DNA of 64,000 nucleotides from Trebonia sp963767685 (GTDB lineage Bacteria; Actinomycetota; Actinomycetes; Streptosporangiales; Streptosporangiaceae): the NCBI GenBank assembly GCA_963767685.1, contig CAVYEZ010000012.1, positions 186,001 through 250,000 of the forward strand. Reading direction: 5' to 3'. The stretch's first letter is position 1, and each line of letters opens with the position of its first letter. Positions 34,343-43,511 of this stretch are shown piece by piece. The translations under genes and the position numbers were made by a program. Below the pieces are notes generated by a model. It had not been told where the DNA came from, searched no databases, and saw nothing but the letters and a program-made list of their open reading frames with translations.

Positions 34343-35160
34343 GCTGGGGGCTGCGGAACGTCCGGCTGGCCCGCGGCGGCGCCATCGCGCTCGCCGGGGT
34401 CACCGTGCCGGTCGACCCGGGGTGCATCACGGTGATCGTCGGCGGCGACGGGGCGGGCAAGACCAGCTGCCTGCGGGTTCTCGCCGGACTCACCGAGCCG
34501 GACGCGGGCGCGGTGGGCCGCCCGGCCCGGGACCGCATCGGTTACGTGCCCGCCACCGTGGGGCTGTACGCGGACCTGACCGTCGCGGAAAACCTCGAGT
34601 TCACCGCCCGCGCGTACCGGATCCCCCGCGCGGAGCGGCCGCGCAAGACCGGTGAACTCCTTGAGCTGACCGGGCTCGCGGGCGCCCGCGCCCGCCTCGG
34701 CGGGCAGCTGTCCGGCGGCATGCAGCGGAAGCTGTCGGTCGCGATGGCCCTGCTGCACGCGCCCGAACTGCTGATCATCGACGAGCCGACCACCGGCGTC
34801 GACCCGGTTAGCCGGGTCGAGTTGTGGCGCCTCATCGCCAGGGCCGCCGACGGCGGCGCCGGCGTCGCGGTCAGCACCACCTACGTGAACGAGGCGGCCC
34901 GAGCCGCGTGCGTCGTGCTGCTCGAGGCCGGCGCCGTGGTCCGCAGCGGCAGCCCCGATGACATCCTGCACGGCATTCCCGGCGTGTTCGGCACCGCGCT
35001 CTCCGTCGACCGGCCCGCGCCGCTATCGTGGCGGCGCGGTGCCGCCTGGCGGGTGTGGGCGCCTTCTGGCCAGCTGCCCGACGGCGTGTCGCCCGCCGAG
35101 CCCGACTTCAACGACGCCGTCGTCGCTGCCTCGCTGGCGGGCGGGGAGGGACGAGCCTGA
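34339..35160 (+). CDS. ABC transporter ATP-binding protein (ABC-2 exporter, first)
   Basis: The protein has 273 residues. It carries an atypical Walker A GGDGAGKTSCLRVLAG, Q-loop IGYVPATVGLYADLTVAENL, signature QLSGGMQRKLSVAMALL and Walker B LLIIDEPTTGVDPVSR. The H-loop position reads STTYVNEA, where the usual His is replaced by Thr/Tyr, so this half-site may be catalytically weaker. The start overlaps micro-ORF 2 (ATGA). The stop overlaps the next ATPase (TGATG), so two different ATPases probably heterodimerise, as the two halves of YbhF do. Confidence 0.88.
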   Translation: MSWGLRNVRLARGGAIALAGVTVPVDPGCITVIVGGDGAGKTSCLRVLAGLTEPDAGAVGRPARDRIGYVPATVGLYADLTVAENLEFTARAYRIPRAERPRKTGELLELTGLAGARARLGGQLSGGMQRKLSVAMALLHAPELLIIDEPTTGVDPVSRVELWRLIARAADGGAGVAVSTTYVNEAARAACVVLLEAGAVVRSGSPDDILHGIPGVFGTALSVDRPAPLSWRRGAAWRVWAPSGQLPDGVSPAEPDFNDAVVAASLAGGEGRA

Positions 35161-35843
35161 TGGAGACGATGGCAGAGGCCCGCGCGGTGACGCGACGGTT
35201 CGGAGCGTTCACGGCGGTGTCCGCGACCAGCCTCGTGATCGGCAGCGGTGAGGTCGTCGGGCTGCTCGGCGGGAACGGCGCGGGGAAGACGACGCTCATC
35301 CGGCTGCTGCTCGGCCTGCTGCGGCCCGATGAGGGCCTTATCCGGCTGCTCGGCGCCGAGCCCTCGATCGCCACCAGGCGGCGGGTGGGGTACGTGCCGC
35401 AGACGCTCGGCCTGTACGGCGGCCTGACCGTGGCCGAGAACTGGGCCTTCACGGCCGCCGCGTTCCGCATCGCCGATGCCGTCATGCCCGCGGATATCGT
35501 GGGCTGGAGCGACCAGCTGGTCGACCGGCTTCCGCTCGGTACGCAGCGCCACGTCGCCTTCGCCGTCGCCGTCGCGCACCGGCCGGAGCTGCTGATCCTC
35601 GATGAGCCCACGTCGGGCGTCGGGCCGCTCGGCGCCGCGCGGCTCTGGGAGGGGATCCGGGAGGCCGCCGACCGCGGCGTCGGAACGCTGGTGACGACGC
35701 ACAACCTGGAGGAGGCCGAGCAATGCGACCGGCTCGTGGTCATGGCCGACGGCAAGGTCGTGGCCAGCGGCACCACCGCCGCGATAACCGCCGGCCACGC
35801 TAGCCTTGAGGAGGCGTTTGTCGCGCTCGTGCCAAGCCCGTGA
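35160..35843 (+). CDS. ABC transporter ATP-binding protein (ABC-2 exporter, second)
   Basis: The protein has 227 residues, coupled to the previous ATPase by a one-base overlap (TGATG) with GGGAGG upstream. Walker A GGNGAGKTTLIRLLLG, Q-loop VGYVPQTLGLYGGLTVAENW, Walker B LLILDEPTSGV and H-loop VTTHNLEEAEQ are normal. The signature is degenerate (PLGTQRHVAFAVA in place of LSGGQ). The degeneracy complements that of its partner, which has a good signature and lacks the His switch, consistent with an asymmetric heterodimer having one competent site. Confidence 0.88.
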   Translation: METMAEARAVTRRFGAFTAVSATSLVIGSGEVVGLLGGNGAGKTTLIRLLLGLLRPDEGLIRLLGAEPSIATRRRVGYVPQTLGLYGGLTVAENWAFTAAAFRIADAVMPADIVGWSDQLVDRLPLGTQRHVAFAVAVAHRPELLILDEPTSGVGPLGAARLWEGIREAADRGVGTLVTTHNLEEAEQCDRLVVMADGKVVASGTTAAITAGHASLEEAFVALVPSP

Positions 35844-35858
35844 GCGCGTGAGCCCGTG

Positions 35859-35907
35859 GGCGAGCGAAAGGGCGCGGCGGTGGGTGGACTGAGACCGAGC
35901 GGGGGAC
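35859..35907. repeat. Degenerate single copy of intergenic module A
   Basis: GGCGAGCGAAAGGGCGCGGC followed by GTGGACTGAGACCGAGCGG resembles the module A units at 27.7 kb and 47.0 kb (gCGAGCCGAAGGGCGCG...GGACTGAGGAGCGAGGG). It lies between the exporter ATPase and the TetR start and carries the only purine-rich stretch near that start. Confidence 0.45.
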
Positions 35908-35912
35908 ACGGC

Positions 35913-36494
35913 ATGAGCCGGACTGGCCGGCGTCCCGGCGGGCCGGATACGCGCGACCGGATCCTCCAGGTCGCCCGGAGCCGGTTCGCGAGCCGCGGCT
36001 ACGACGCCATCTCGCTGCGCAGCATCGCCACCGAGGCGGCGGTGGACCCGGCGCTCGTCATTCACTACTTCGGCAGCAAGGAGGGGCTCTTCGTCGCCGC
36101 GACCGGACTCCCGGACAGCCTGCCCGAGCTATTCGCTCAGCTCGCCGTCTTGCCGCGGGAAGAGTTCGTCCAGGCTCTCGTGTACGGCTACCTGCAACTC
36201 GTCGACAGCGACGCGAGCCGCAATCCGGTCATCGCCCTGGTCCGCTCCGCCGTCTCCAACGAGCGGGCGGCCACGATGCTGCGCGAGTTCCTGACCGCGG
36301 AACTGCTGCCGGTCATCGCCCGGTTCACCCGTCAGCCCGACGCGCGGCTGAGGTCGGCCCTGATCATCGCGCACCTCATGGGAATCGCGATGCTGCGGCA
36401 CGTGCTGCGGGTGGAGCCGATCGCGAAGGCGACGCCGGATGAGATCGCCCGGCTGGCCGTTCCCGTCATCGAGCAGTACCTGCGGGAGGGTTAG
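35913..36494 (+). CDS. TetR/AcrR family transcriptional regulator
   Basis: The protein has 193 residues. I place the start at ATG 35913, because SRTGRRPGGPDTRDRILQVA is the usual short N-terminus and the upstream frame is repeat sequence. The HTH reads FASRGYDAISLRSIATEAAV then DPALVIHYFGSKEGLF. The ligand-binding part has the pattern of the TetR_C family found beside ABC-2 exporters (AELLPVIARFTRQPDARLRS). It is probably the repressor of the exporter cluster. Convergent with recG. Confidence 0.9.
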   Translation: MSRTGRRPGGPDTRDRILQVARSRFASRGYDAISLRSIATEAAVDPALVIHYFGSKEGLFVAATGLPDSLPELFAQLAVLPREEFVQALVYGYLQLVDSDASRNPVIALVRSAVSNERAATMLREFLTAELLPVIARFTRQPDARLRSALIIAHLMGIAMLRHVLRVEPIAKATPDEIARLAVPVIEQYLREG

Positions 36495-36503
36495 GCCCCT
36501 CAG

Positions 36504-38792
36504 TCAGGCCTTGTCGAGGAACTCGGCCCGGCGGTCGCCGAGGAAGTCGTCGATCGCCTCCTTGAGCGCCGGGTGGGCGGCCAGCTTCGGGTCGGCGGCG
36601 ACCAGCGGCGATGCTTCCTCGCGGGCCGTCGCGATCAGGTCCTCGTCCGCGAGCAGCCGCAGCAGCTTGAGGCTACTGCGGCGGCCCGCCTGGGCCGAGC
36701 CGAGCACGTCGCCCTCGCGGCGCTGCTGCAGGTCGAGACGGGAGAGCTGGAAGCCGTCGCTGGTCGCCGCGACCGCGTCCAGCCGCTCCCTGGCCGGGCT
36801 GGCCGGCGGCGCCTCGGTCACCAGCAGGCACACGCCCGCGTGGCGGCCCCGGCCGACCCGGCCGCGCAGCTGGTGGAGCTGCGAGACGCCGAACCGCTCG
36901 GCGTCCATGATCACCATCGCGGTCGCGTTGGGCACGTCCACGCCGACCTCGATGACCGTGGTCGACACGAGGACGTCGAGGTCTCCGGCGGCGAACGCGG
37001 ACATCACCCGGTCCTTCTCGTCGGGCACGAGCCGCCCGTGCATGATGCCGACCCGCAGCCCGGCGAGCGGGCCCTCCGCGAGCTCGGGCGCCACGTCGAG
37101 GACGGCGAGCGGCGGCCTGCGGGCCTCCTCCGCGAACAGCGTCGGGTCTTGCTCCTGGCTGGGCTCGGGGATGTCGGCCCCGTCGTCGTCGGCGTCGCCC
37201 TCCGCGTCGCCGATGCGCGGGCAGACCACGTAGGCCTGGCGGCCCGCCGCGACCTCCTCCCGGACCCGCTGCCACGCCCGGTCGAGGTAATGCGGCCGCT
37301 CCACGGCGGGCACCACGTGCGTCGCGATCGGCGAGCGGCCGGCGGGCAGCTCGGAGAGCGTGGAGACCTCAAGGTCGCCGAACACGGTCATCGCGACCGT
37401 GCGCGGGATCGGCGTCGCGGTCATGACGAGCACGTGCGGGCGGGAGCCCGCCGCCTTCTCGCGGAGCACGTCGCGCTGCTCGACCCCGAACCGGTGCTGC
37501 TCGTCGATGACGACCAGGCCGAGGTCGGCGAACTGGACCTGGTCCTCGAGCAGCGCGTGGGTGCCGATGAGGATGCCGGCGTCGCCGGTGAACACGTCGC
37601 TCAGCGCGCTGCGCCGCGCCCGCACGCCGGTCGACCCGGTAAGCAGCGCCACCCGGGTGGCCTGCTCCCCCGGTTCGAGCTGGCCGGCGCTCAGCTCGCC
37701 CGCGGCCCCCAGCGGTCCGAGCAGCGCGGTGATCGACCGGTAGTGCTGCTGCGCGAGCACCTCGGTCGGCGCGAGCAGCGCCGCCTGCCCGCCCGCGTCC
37801 ACGACTTGCAGCATGGCCCGCACCGCGACGACGGTCTTGCCGGAACCGACCTCGCCCTGCAGCAGCCGGTTCATGGGGTAGGCGCAGGCCAGGTCGTGCT
37901 CGATGACCTCGCCCACCGACCGCTGGCCGTCGGTGAGCGTGAACGGGAGCCGCCGGTCGAACGCGGCGGCGATCCCGTCCTCGGCCGGCGGGCGGGGCAC
38001 CGCGGGCATCGCCGCGGCGGCGTGCCGCCGCTGCGCGAGCGCGGCCTGCATGGTGAACGCCTCGTCCCACTTCAGCCGCTTGGTCGCCTGCCGCACGTCC
38101 GCCCGGTCGGTCGGCCGGTGGATGGCCCTGATGGCGAGCTCCCGCGGCCACAGGTCATGCTTGGCCCGGACGTCGGCGGGCAGCGGGTCCTCCCCCGCGT
38201 CCAGGGTCTCGAGCACCGTGTCGATGTGCCGGGAGATCGTCCACGAGCTCAGCTTGGCGCTGGCCGGGTAGACCGGGATCAGCTCCCGCGCGAACTCCTC
38301 GGCGAGCTCCGTGGTCAGCCGCTCGTCGGCCGCGGAGACCGGGAGCAGCTCGTACTCGGGGTGCACCAGCTGGCGGCGGCCGCGGAAGCTGGACACCGTG
38401 CCGGCGAACAGCGCGAGCGCCCCCTGCTGCAGCTGCTTGGCGTGAAAGCCGACGCCGTGGAAGAACGTGAGCTGCAGCTTGCCGGTGCCGTCGGTGACGA
38501 TGACCTCGAGTCGCTGCTTCGGGCCTCGGCCGGGCGGCGCCTTCGGGCGCTGACCAGGAATGTTCGTCCCGATCACGCTGGTCATGGCCACCCGGGCGAG
38601 CACGGTCACGTGGTCGCCCTCGCTGAGCGAGTCCAGCGGGGTCAGCTCGCCCCTGGTGTAATAGCGACGCGGGTAGTGGCGCAGCAGGTCACCGACCGTC
38701 CGCAGGCCGAAGACCTTCTCGAACGTGTCGCTCGCCTTCTTGCCCAGCACCTGGGCCAAAGGATCGCGCAGCGTGGTCACGTGGCCCAGCAT
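36504..38792 (-). CDS. recG: ATP-dependent DNA helicase RecG
   Basis: This helicase remodels stalled replication forks and Holliday junctions. The protein has about 762 residues. It has the wedge/OB domain (GDHVTVLARVAM), Walker A LQGEVGSGKTVVAVRAML, motif Ia LLAPTEVLAQQHYRSI, DEQH motif VVIDEQHRFGVEQR, motif III MTATPIPRTVAM, motif V STTVIEVGVDVPNATAMVI and motif VI QLRGRVGRG. The start is uncertain: ATG 38792 is used, GTG 38780 and ATG 38810 are alternatives without clear ribosome sites. It is divergent from rpmB. Confidence 0.95.
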   Translation of the reverse strand: MLGHVTTLRDPLAQVLGKKASDTFEKVFGLRTVGDLLRHYPRRYYTRGELTPLDSLSEGDHVTVLARVAMTSVIGTNIPGQRPKAPPGRGPKQRLEVIVTDGTGKLQLTFFHGVGFHAKQLQQGALALFAGTVSSFRGRRQLVHPEYELLPVSAADERLTTELAEEFARELIPVYPASAKLSSWTISRHIDTVLETLDAGEDPLPADVRAKHDLWPRELAIRAIHRPTDRADVRQATKRLKWDEAFTMQAALAQRRHAAAAMPAVPRPPAEDGIAAAFDRRLPFTLTDGQRSVGEVIEHDLACAYPMNRLLQGEVGSGKTVVAVRAMLQVVDAGGQAALLAPTEVLAQQHYRSITALLGPLGAAGELSAGQLEPGEQATRVALLTGSTGVRARRSALSDVFTGDAGILIGTHALLEDQVQFADLGLVVIDEQHRFGVEQRDVLREKAAGSRPHVLVMTATPIPRTVAMTVFGDLEVSTLSELPAGRSPIATHVVPAVERPHYLDRAWQRVREEVAAGRQAYVVCPRIGDAEGDADDDGADIPEPSQEQDPTLFAEEARRPPLAVLDVAPELAEGPLAGLRVGIMHGRLVPDEKDRVMSAFAAGDLDVLVSTTVIEVGVDVPNATAMVIMDAERFGVSQLHQLRGRVGRGRHAGVCLLVTEAPPASPARERLDAVAATSDGFQLSRLDLQQRREGDVLGSAQAGRRSSLKLLRLLADEDLIATAREEASPLVAADPKLAAHPALKEAIDDFLGDRRAEFLDKA

Positions 38793-39031
38793 AGGAGCGT
38801 GGACCGACATTCGGGCACACAGCCAACTCGAGGTAGTCCAAACGCCGGCTGCGCACGCGCCTCCGGCCAGCAGAGCGGCCGTGACATTCCCGTTCGGTTC
38901 GCGCGCTTCGGTTCGCGCGGCGGGCTGGGCGTCGGGTATGCTTCGCAGGCTGCCTCGGTTCCGTGCTGGCGTTGTGACGCCGCCGGTTGAGGCGCTGACA
39001 GACTCTTCGAATCCTACTGTTGGAGGTAGCC

Positions 39032-39217
39032 GTGGCTTCCGTCTGCGACATCTGCGGCAAGGGGCCGGGCTTCGGCAAGAACGTGTCGTTCTCGCACATC
39101 CGTACTTCCCGCCGCTGGAACCCGAACATCCAGCCCCGCCGGGCGACGGTGAACGGTACTCCCAAGCGCCTGAACGTGTGCACCTCCTGCATTAAGGCCG
39201 GCAAGGTCACCCGCTAA
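39032..39217 (+). CDS. rpmB: 50S ribosomal protein L28
   Basis: The protein has 61 residues from GTG 39032, with GGAGG about seven bases before. The sequence ASVCDICGKGPGFGKNVSFS, SRRWNPNIQPRRATVNGTPK, and LNVCTSCIKAGKVTR is L28 with two CxxC pairs, the zinc-containing form. In related genomes rpmB also lies next to recG and thiL. A terminator follows. Confidence 0.95.
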   Translation: MASVCDICGKGPGFGKNVSFSHIRTSRRWNPNIQPRRATVNGTPKRLNVCTSCIKAGKVTR

Positions 39218-39234
39218 GCCCCGCGCAGGCCCGC

Positions 39235-39271
39235 GAGCCGATGCGTCCACGCGACGCGTCGGCTCGTTTTT
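39235..39271 (+). terminator. Intrinsic terminator after rpmB
   Basis: GAGCCGATGCGT and ACGCGTCGGCTC form a 12-bp stem with one mismatch around a seven-base loop, followed directly by GTTTTTG. It lies 18 bases after the rpmB stop, between rpmB and the convergent thiL. Confidence 0.85.
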
Positions 39272-39285
39272 GTGCCCGCGGTTGG

Positions 39286-40320
39286 TCAGCGGAAGTGTTG
39301 CCAGCCTTGGGGGCCCGCGTGCGGGGTGTTGTCTACCGTGACGCCGGTACCGGGGAGGACCTCGCCGATTACGCGCCAGCGGGGCGGGAGTGTCGTGGCC
39401 GGCGGGAACGCGGCGACCAGGGCGTGGTCCTCGCCGCCCGTGAGGACCCATTCCAGGGCCATCGCCTCGAGAGTCATCGGGCCCAGCTTCGGGGATGCCG
39501 GATTCGGGGCTGAAGCCGGGAGGGACGCCGCGGCTGCGCGCAGGGAAGGGGCGGGGGCGAGCCTTGAGCTGTCGAGGTTGATCTTGACGGCGCTGGCGGC
39601 GGCGACGTGGCCCAGGTCCGCGAGCAGGCCGTCGCTGACGTCGATCATCGCCGTTGCGCCGAGTCGCGCCGCCTCCGGGCCCGCGTCGTAGGGGGGCGCC
39701 GGGCGCAGCTGGGTCGCGACGAGCGGAGCCAGCGGTTCGGGCAGCGGGGCCACGCCCGCCATGAGGAGCGCGAGGCCGGCCGCCGCGTGGCCGAGCGTGC
39801 CCGCCACCGCGATCACGTCGCCCGCCCGCGCGCCGGAGCGGAGCACCGGGCGGCGGCCCACCAGGTCGCCGAGGGCGGTCACGGACAGCGTGACGACGTC
39901 CGCGCGGGCCGTGTCGCCGCCCACGACGCCGGCGCCCGCCCTGGTCGCCTCGGCGGCTAGCCCTTCGGCCAGGTCCGTGGCCCAGCGGGCCGGCAGCGTC
40001 CCCGGCGTGGCCAGGGCGACGAGCAGCGCCGTGTTCACCGCGCCCATCGCGGCGATGTCGGCCAGGCTGCGGGCGGCGGCCTTGACGCCGACGTCGTAGC
40101 CGGAGGCCCATTCACGGCGGAAGTGCCTGCCCTCGATCACCAGGTCGACCGCCGCCACCACGCTGCCCGACGGCGTAGTGACCACCGCCGCGTCGTCGCC
40201 GATGCCGACCGAGGTCAGCGGGCCCGCGGGCATCCGCGCCTGGAGGGCCGCGATGACCCCCCACTCCCCCAGGTCCGCGACGGACCCTTCCTCGCTAGCG
40301 ATCTCGCCGCCTCCGCCCAT
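39286..40320 (-). CDS. thiL: Thiamine-monophosphate kinase ThiL
   Basis: ThiL makes thiamine diphosphate from thiamine monophosphate and ATP. The protein has 344 residues. It has the N-terminal GIGDDAAVVTTPSGSVVAAV metal/ATP motif, DLVIEGRHFRREWASGYDVG, GDTARADVVTLSVTALG and IDVSDGLLADLGHVA, and the GGEDHALVAAFP substrate motif. The start MGGGGEIASEEGSVADLGEW is plausible because FxxI and related segments begin immediately after. Convergent with rpmB. Confidence 0.94.
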   Translation of the reverse strand: MGGGGEIASEEGSVADLGEWGVIAALQARMPAGPLTSVGIGDDAAVVTTPSGSVVAAVDLVIEGRHFRREWASGYDVGVKAAARSLADIAAMGAVNTALLVALATPGTLPARWATDLAEGLAAEATRAGAGVVGGDTARADVVTLSVTALGDLVGRRPVLRSGARAGDVIAVAGTLGHAAAGLALLMAGVAPLPEPLAPLVATQLRPAPPYDAGPEAARLGATAMIDVSDGLLADLGHVAAASAVKINLDSSRLAPAPSLRAAAASLPASAPNPASPKLGPMTLEAMALEWVLTGGEDHALVAAFPPATTLPPRWRVIGEVLPGTGVTVDNTPHAGPQGWQHFR

Positions 40321-40543
40321 TGCGCGTTTGCCTGACGGCTAAGCCTAGCCAGCGCTGGGGTTGGCGCCTTGAGCGGTGACGCCCGGGGCGAAACGAACGT
40401 GCATTTGTGCTTGCAGCCGCACGCGCAACGCAGAACACCGTAATTAGCCAGAAAAACTGCCGACCAGGGTGAAACAGGTCTGGACCATTGCTGTAGCGTG
40501 ACAGTTCAGGACGGCAATCGTACGCTGTCCCCAGGAGGACGCC

Positions 40544-40777
40544 ATGGTGCAGGCATACATCCTCGTCCAGACAGAGGTCGGCAAAGCCGCCGACGTGGCC
40601 CGGCAGATCGCGGAGATCGCCGGAGTCATGCAGGCGGAGGATGTCACCGGCCCCTACGACGTCATCGTGCGCGCACGCGCCGAGAACGTGGACGAGCTCG
40701 GCAAGCTGGTCGCGGCCCAGATCCAAGCGGTCGACGGCATTACGCGAACCCTGACCTGCCCGGTGGTCCGCATCTAG
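40544..40777 (+). CDS. Stand-alone RAM-domain (Lrp/AsnC ligand-binding) protein
   Basis: The protein has 77 residues, preceded by AGGAGG at seven bases. The sequence MVQAYILVQTEVGKAADVAR and DVTGPYDVIVRARAENVDEL is the amino-acid-sensing RAM domain without the HTH that full Lrp regulators carry. Such single-domain proteins are conserved next to thiL in Actinobacteria; they may bind amino acids or pair with full-length Lrp proteins. No direct DNA binding is expected. Confidence 0.88.
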   Translation: MVQAYILVQTEVGKAADVARQIAEIAGVMQAEDVTGPYDVIVRARAENVDELGKLVAAQIQAVDGITRTLTCPVVRI

Positions 40778-40850
40778 CCCGGCCCGGCGAGACGAGCCCG
40801 TGCTTGGACGAGGCCCGTGCTCGGACAACCAGTGCCTTGCGGCCCGGCGC

Positions 40851-41588
40851 CTAGACGTCGGTGAAGAGGTCGGCCGCCACCGCCTTGGTGAACGGCCCGA
40901 CGCCGAGCGCGAGCGCCGCGCGCAGGTCGTCGGGGGTATCCACGTCCCGGCGCAGCCCGGTCAGGCCGGCGAAGCCGAGTTCCGTGGCGCCCGCGGCGGC
41001 GTGCCGGGCCCTGGATGCCCCTCCGAACAGCGGCAGGAACTCGCCGCCCGGGGGCACCGCGTACAGCGTCGTCCCGACGCCGGCCGCGTCCGGCACGAAC
41101 GCTGCCCGAGCGGCTGCTGTCTTCGGCGCGCCCGCGGCACGAAGCGCCGTGGCCAGCTCGGCCGGGCTGAGCGCGGGCAGGTCGGCCGTGAGCGCCGCGA
41201 GGCCGGTTCCCGGCCAGCGCCGCGCCGCCACCGCGGCGCCGTGCCGCAGCGCGGCGTTGAGCAGGTCCTGCACGCCGAGGCCGGTGTGCCCGGTGGTTCC
41301 GTTGAGCGGGCTGACCTCGCCGCCGGGGTCCAACCGGTCCGCGGGCTCGTCGGCGACCACGATCGCGCCGAGCGCCGCGAGCAGCGGCCCCGCTACCGGG
41401 TCGGACGTGACCACGACGACCCGCGCCACCTCGGGGCAGGCGAGCACGGCGGTAACGGTGTCCGACGCGAGGGCGAGCGCGAGGTCACCGCGGCGGTCGC
41501 CGGCCAGGACGGCGAGCCGCGACTTGGCGCGGGCGAGTACCTTGACTGGCAGCAGAACTGTCCAGCTAAAGCGGGCCGAGTCAGTCAT
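40851..41588 (-). CDS. cofC: 2-phospho-L-lactate/phosphoenolpyruvate guanylyltransferase (CofC/FbiD)
   Basis: This enzyme activates phosphoenolpyruvate (in Actinobacteria) or phospholactate with GTP, the first committed step of coenzyme F420 side-chain building. The protein has 245 residues. It has LLPVKVLARAKSRLA, PEVARVVVVTSD, LTADLPALSPAELATALRAA and the C-terminal GLRRDVDTPDDL, typical of the family. It begins MTDSARFSWTVLLPVK. F420 use fits the suspected actinobacterial host. It is convergent with the RAM gene and divergent from plsC. Confidence 0.9.
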   Translation of the reverse strand: MTDSARFSWTVLLPVKVLARAKSRLAVLAGDRRGDLALALASDTVTAVLACPEVARVVVVTSDPVAGPLLAALGAIVVADEPADRLDPGGEVSPLNGTTGHTGLGVQDLLNAALRHGAAVAARRWPGTGLAALTADLPALSPAELATALRAAGAPKTAAARAAFVPDAAGVGTTLYAVPPGGEFLPLFGGASRARHAAAGATELGFAGLTGLRRDVDTPDDLRAALALGVGPFTKAVAADLFTDV

Positions 41589-41654
41589 CTAGCTAGGCAC
41601 CGGCAAACTTGGGAGCATGGCGTGCGGAACCGGATCATGGAAGGCCTGTCGTAG

Positions 41655-42401
41655 ATGAGCAAGTCTTACTCGCCTGGGTGGCGGTTGTTCACCGTCATCG
41701 TGTTTCGCCCTCTCCTCCACATCCTGGTGAGGAACAAGTGGGAGGGACAGGAGAACATTCCCAAGTCCGGCCCGGTGATCATCGCGCCTAACCACATGTC
41801 GTACGCCGACTGGGGCACCGACTCGTTGTTCTTCTACGAGGCGGGCCGGTATCCGACCTTCCTGATCAAGGCGTCCGCGTTCAAGGTGCCGTTCATCGGG
41901 AAGATGCTCTACGGCGCCGGCCAGATCCCGGTCAACCGGGGCGCGGCGGACGCGGCCCAGGCGCTCAAGCAGGCCGAGCAGGCGCTCAAGGATGGCGAGG
42001 CGGTGATCATCTACCCCGAGGGAACCGCCACCCGCGACCCGGACCGGTGGCCGATGGTGGCCAAGACCGGCGTGGCCCGGGTGGCCCTCGCCACCGGTGC
42101 GCCGGTGATCCCCGTCGCGCGCTGGGGTACCCAGGGCGTCCTCCCTTACGGCAGCAAGAAGCCCAAGCTGTGGCCGCGCCAAACCGTCCGTACGGTAGCC
42201 GGCAAGCCGGTCGACCTGTCGGAATGGGCCGGCAAGCAGACCTCGGCGCGGGCCCTGCGCGCCGCCACGGACGCGATCATGGCCGACGTGACGGGCCTGG
42301 TGGCGTCGCTGCGAGGCGAGGAACCGCCCGCGATACCGTTCGACATGTCGAAGTCAAAGCCAGAAGAGCTGCCCCGGGGGAATGGTAGTTCCAGTGAGTG
42401 A
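41655..42401 (+). CDS. plsC: Lysophospholipid acyltransferase (1-acylglycerol-3-phosphate acyltransferase type)
   Basis: The protein has 248 residues. It has the HX4D motif in IAPNHMSYADWGTDSLF, the second motif GQIPVNRGAAD, and EGTATRDP (motif III) and VIPVARWGTQ (motif IV). It acylates lysophosphatidate during phospholipid synthesis at the cytoplasmic membrane. Next to gpsA, which provides sn-glycerol 3-phosphate, so the two work in the same pathway. The C-terminal tail is charged and probably disordered. Confidence 0.88.
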   Translation: MSKSYSPGWRLFTVIVFRPLLHILVRNKWEGQENIPKSGPVIIAPNHMSYADWGTDSLFFYEAGRYPTFLIKASAFKVPFIGKMLYGAGQIPVNRGAADAAQALKQAEQALKDGEAVIIYPEGTATRDPDRWPMVAKTGVARVALATGAPVIPVARWGTQGVLPYGSKKPKLWPRQTVRTVAGKPVDLSEWAGKQTSARALRAATDAIMADVTGLVASLRGEEPPAIPFDMSKSKPEELPRGNGSSSE

Positions 42402-42440
42402 GTCACGGGGGTCGACCCCCCGGGAGACGGCAGTCTCCTC

Positions 42441-43448
42441 ATGAAGGCGGCCGTGCTCGGCGCCGGGTCCTGGGGAACGACGTTCGCGCAGGTTCTCTGC
42501 GACGCGGGCACTCCCGCGACGCTGTGGGCGCGGCAGGCGGACGTAGCGCTCGCGATCACGGAGATCCACGAGAACCCGCGCTACCTGCCGGGGCTGACGC
42601 TGCCGCCGACGCTGACCGCGACCACCGACGTCGCGGCGGCGCTCGACGGAGCGGACCTCGTGGTGCTCGCGGTCCCCGCGCAGACGCTCAGGAAGAACCT
42701 GACCGCCTGGGCGCCGCACATCCCCGGCGAGTCGCTGCTCGTCTCCCTGATGAAGGGGATCGAACTCGGCTCGCACAAGCGGATGAGCGAGGTCATCCTC
42801 GAGGTGCTTGACGTGCCGCCGGCCCGGGTCACCGTGGTCTCCGGGCCGAACCTGGCCCGCGAGATCGCCGAGCGGCAGTTCGCCGCCTCCGTCGTTGCCT
42901 GCGCGGACGAGCTGTCCGCCCAGTTGCTGCAGCGGGCGTGCCACACCGAGTACTTCCGGCCGTACTGGAACACCGACGTGCTCGGCTGCGAGCTCGGCGG
43001 GGTGATCAAGAACATCATCGCGCTCGCGGTCGGCATCGGGGACGCGCTCGGCCTTGGCGATAACACCAAGGCGATGCTGATCACCCGCGGGCTCGCCGAG
43101 ATGGCCAGGCTCGGCGAGACGATGGGGGCCGACCCGCGGACGTTCGCCGGCCTCGCGGGCATGGGCGACCTGGTGGCGACCTGCTCGTCGCCGCTGTCGC
43201 GGAACCGGCGGTTCGGCGAGTACCTCGGCCAGGGCCTGAACTTCGCGCAGGCCAAGGAGCGGACCACGCAGACCGCCGAGGGCGTGACCTCCTACGCCCC
43301 GGTACTTGAACTGGCGAAGAAGTACGGTGTGGAGATGCCGATCACCGAGGTGGTCGGCGCGCTGATCACCGGCCGGCTCTCCGTCGGCGACGCGGCGACG
43401 GTGCTGATGGCCCGCTCGGCCAAACCGGAGTGGTACGGCACCGAGTGA
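42441..43448 (+). CDS. gpsA: Glycerol-3-phosphate dehydrogenase [NAD(P)+]
   Basis: The enzyme reduces dihydroxyacetone phosphate to sn-glycerol 3-phosphate for phospholipids. The protein has 335 residues. It has the Rossmann motif VLGAGSWGTTFAQVL, the substrate region SLMKGIE and VSGPNLAREIAERQFAASVV, the catalytic Lys in ELGGVIKNIIALAVGIGDAL and AGMGDLVATCSSPLSRNRRF. ATG start 42441. It follows plsC by about 40 bases on the same strand. Confidence 0.95.
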   Translation: MKAAVLGAGSWGTTFAQVLCDAGTPATLWARQADVALAITEIHENPRYLPGLTLPPTLTATTDVAAALDGADLVVLAVPAQTLRKNLTAWAPHIPGESLLVSLMKGIELGSHKRMSEVILEVLDVPPARVTVVSGPNLAREIAERQFAASVVACADELSAQLLQRACHTEYFRPYWNTDVLGCELGGVIKNIIALAVGIGDALGLGDNTKAMLITRGLAEMARLGETMGADPRTFAGLAGMGDLVATCSSPLSRNRRFGEYLGQGLNFAQAKERTTQTAEGVTSYAPVLELAKKYGVEMPITEVVGALITGRLSVGDAATVLMARSAKPEWYGTE

Positions 43449-43511
43449 CCTGCGATTTCCGCTAGAGTCTTGACCCTGGGGGATGGGCTTGACCTTGATG
43501 GAGCCTTATTA

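Noticed and set aside
39005..39016. TTCGAATCC before rpmB as a tRNA T-loop
   Set aside because: No complementary T-stem, anticodon arm or acceptor stem around it; it lies in the rpmB leader.
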